NCBI GenBank assembly: GCA_045587385.1
Contig: JAZNCE010000015.1
Coordinates: 1 to 5,852, forward strand
Origin: SVQP01 sp045587385
Lineage (GTDB): Bacteria > Bacillota > Clostridia > Oscillospirales > CAG-272
Length of the DNA: 5,852 nt
Reading direction: 5' to 3'
Positions 4,656 through 5,852 of the stretch are shown here, piece after piece; within the stretch, counting starts at the first letter, position 1, and each line of letters opens with the position of its first letter. Under the pieces are notes generated by a model. The model was given only the letters and a program-made list of their open reading frames with translations. It was not told the origin of the DNA and searched no databases. The position numbers and the translations under genes are program-made.

Positions 4656-5789
4656 TCACGCCTCTGCAAGGTGTAGGCGCACCTTGCGGCCATCGTGACA
4701 GCGTTTGTTCTCGTAGCTTATACCGTACTCATTGAACAAACGCCCTGCATTGATATTCAGCTTCATCGACAGAGCATTGGCTTTCATATCAATGCCAAGA
4801 ACCACGACAAGCTCCGTTGGTGAACCGCACCACTCAGCATTGTCTGCGGTGATGAACGCCGCCACTTTTTCAAGTAAGGGTTCGGGTGGTTCTTTCCAAA
4901 GTTCCGTTTCCACTCGTTCTAATTCCCATAAGAGAGTTTCTGTGTTACGGACAAGGTGTAGCTTTTGATCGGGTTGATCTCTGCCCGATACCTCAAGGGT
5001 GGCGTTGTTGCTTGTACGCTTTTCCTTTTGCAAAATGAAGCCGCCGTCTGCTGCACCGAGCAGAGCCGTCGTACCGGAGATCATATCGAACTTATCATCT
5101 GCATTTTGCTTTCGGGTATGGTGGACGATTAAAACGCAAATGCCGTAGCGGTCGGTGAATTTCTTGATACGGTTAATGATTTCATAGTCGTTGGCGTAAC
5201 TGTAATTATCACCGCCAACCTCACGCACCTTTTGGAGCGTGTCTATAATTATGAGTTTGGTGTCGGGGTGTTCGGTAACAAACCCCTGCAACTGTTCATC
5301 AAGTCCTTTGCCGATCTGACTTGCCGAAACAGAGAAGTGCAGATTGTCTGCACTCTCCGTTCCAAACATTCGATACAAGCGTTCCTGTAGGCGGCGGTAA
5401 TCATCTTCAAGGGCAAGATATAATGCCGTTCCTTTTCGGACGGTATAGTTCCATAGCGAAGTTCCCGTGCTGACGTGATATGCCAACTGCGCCATCAGAA
5501 AACTTTTGCCGAGCTTCGGTGCGCCTGCAAAGATATACGTTCCCGGATAGAGCAAGCCGTCAATCAGCGGCGGCTTGCTTTGGTAAACGGTGTCGTACAG
5601 TTCGGTCATTGAAACTGTTTTGAGGTAGGATGGGTCCATCATCCTAATCATTTCACGCTGAATTTTCTCAAAACTCTTGATATTTTCATCTTCAGTGGTT
5701 ATAATATTTGCAGTAGATTTTTGAGAAGGCTGCTCCGTATCTGCGCCAACAGATACATTCGGGGCAGTCTTTTCCGTTATATTGGTCAT
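4656..5789 (-). CDS. RepA/RecA-like AAA-family ATPase (AAA_25 type)
   Basis: A 377-residue soluble ATPase. An acidic, low-complexity N-terminus (about 1-50) precedes a RecA-fold core with Walker A GAPKLGKS (89-96), the LALEDD strand (125-130), Walker B LIIID (179-183) and a His-rich strand VLIVHHTRK (219-227), then SGTTALLGAADGGFIL (238-253). This arrangement is that of RepA-type hexameric helicases and their mobile-element relatives. The C-terminal part (about 300-377) is probably a small helical DNA-binding or accessory region. The ATG at 5789 has AAAGGAGGG (5796-5804) 6 bases upstream and overlaps the stop of the preceding gene (ATGA), so it is translationally coupled to it. Its place directly before the repeat cluster and mobV suggests a role in replicating or unwinding element DNA. 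Helicase activity is inferred from the fold and not shown. Confidence 0.88.
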   Translation of the reverse strand: MTNITEKTAPNVSVGADTEQPSQKSTANIITTEDENIKSFEKIQREMIRMMDPSYLKTVSMTELYDTVYQSKPPLIDGLLYPGTYIFAGAPKLGKSFLMAQLAYHVSTGTSLWNYTVRKGTALYLALEDDYRRLQERLYRMFGTESADNLHFSVSASQIGKGLDEQLQGFVTEHPDTKLIIIDTLQKVREVGGDNYSYANDYEIINRIKKFTDRYGICVLIVHHTRKQNADDKFDMISGTTALLGAADGGFILQKEKRTSNNATLEVSGRDQPDQKLHLVRNTETLLWELERVETELWKEPPEPLLEKVAAFITADNAEWCGSPTELVVVLGIDMKANALSMKLNINAGRLFNEYGISYENKRCHDGRKVRLHLAEA

Positions 5790-5852
5790 TCAGATCCCTC
5801 CTTTAATCCATACAAGGTTTTATTGATTTGGTCGATAACTTCAAGCAAGTCA
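5786..5852 (-). CDS. 3' end of an upstream gene of unknown function (partial)
   Basis: Only the last 21 codons are inside the window. On the minus strand they read DLLEVIDQINKTLYGLKEGS followed by Glu and a TGA stop (5788-5786). The stop overlaps the ATPase start by four bases (ATGA), a classic coupled junction, and the ATPase ribosome site lies inside this reading frame. The tail is helical and charged. It is too short to assign a family. The tight overlap implies a replication- or transfer-related partner in the same operon. Confidence 0.7.
   Translation of the reverse strand, partial: DLLEVIDQINKTLYGLKEGSE

Noticed and set aside
1..5852. CRISPR array, tRNA, rRNA or complete insertion sequence
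   Set aside because: No regularly spaced direct repeats, tRNA-like cloverleaf, rRNA segment or transposase frame was seen on either strand.

Overview
The window looks like a segment of an integrative or mobilizable element from a gut-type low-to-mid GC Firmicute (class Clostridia, Ruminococcaceae/Lachnospiraceae-like). This rests on strong AGGAGG-type ribosome binding sites, a MobV relaxase, a Tn4451-type TnpV protein, and a MarR plus heterodimeric ABC exporter cassette. The genus is inferred and cannot be fixed from sequence reading alone. All supported genes lie on the minus strand, so transcription runs from base 5852 towards base 1.

Mobility block, 5852 to about 2766. It holds the last 21 codons of an unidentified gene, translationally coupled (ATGA overlap) to a RepA/RecA-like AAA ATPase (4656-5789). 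Next is a 283-base non-coding stretch (4373-4655) packed with inverted and tandem repeats, which is the best candidate here for an oriT or origin-like site. Then come a MobV/Pre relaxase read from a TTG start (3212-4372) and a TnpV-family small protein (2813-3190). A strong intrinsic terminator (2766-2801) closes the block. The ATPase probably helps replicate or unwind element DNA, and MobV would nick and carry the transferred strand. No recombinase or integrase is visible.

Cargo block, about 2746 to 1. It begins with a near-consensus promoter (TTGACT-N17-TATAAT) and an imperfect-palindrome operator, followed by marR (2260-2679). A short hairpin follows, and then a second, weaker promoter carrying the same operator in exactly the same position relative to its -10 box. 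After that come two ABC exporter half-transporters with an 8-base overlap. The first (439-2190) carries the degenerate ATPase site expected of one half of a BmrC/TM287-type heterodimer. The second (446 to 1) is cut by the window edge after 148 codons.

Inferred working model: MarR represses both itself and the exporter at twin operators, and an inducing ligand, probably an exported drug or toxic metabolite, releases both. The regulated efflux cassette sits directly behind the mobilization module and may be its cargo, but no element end or attachment site is visible to prove that.
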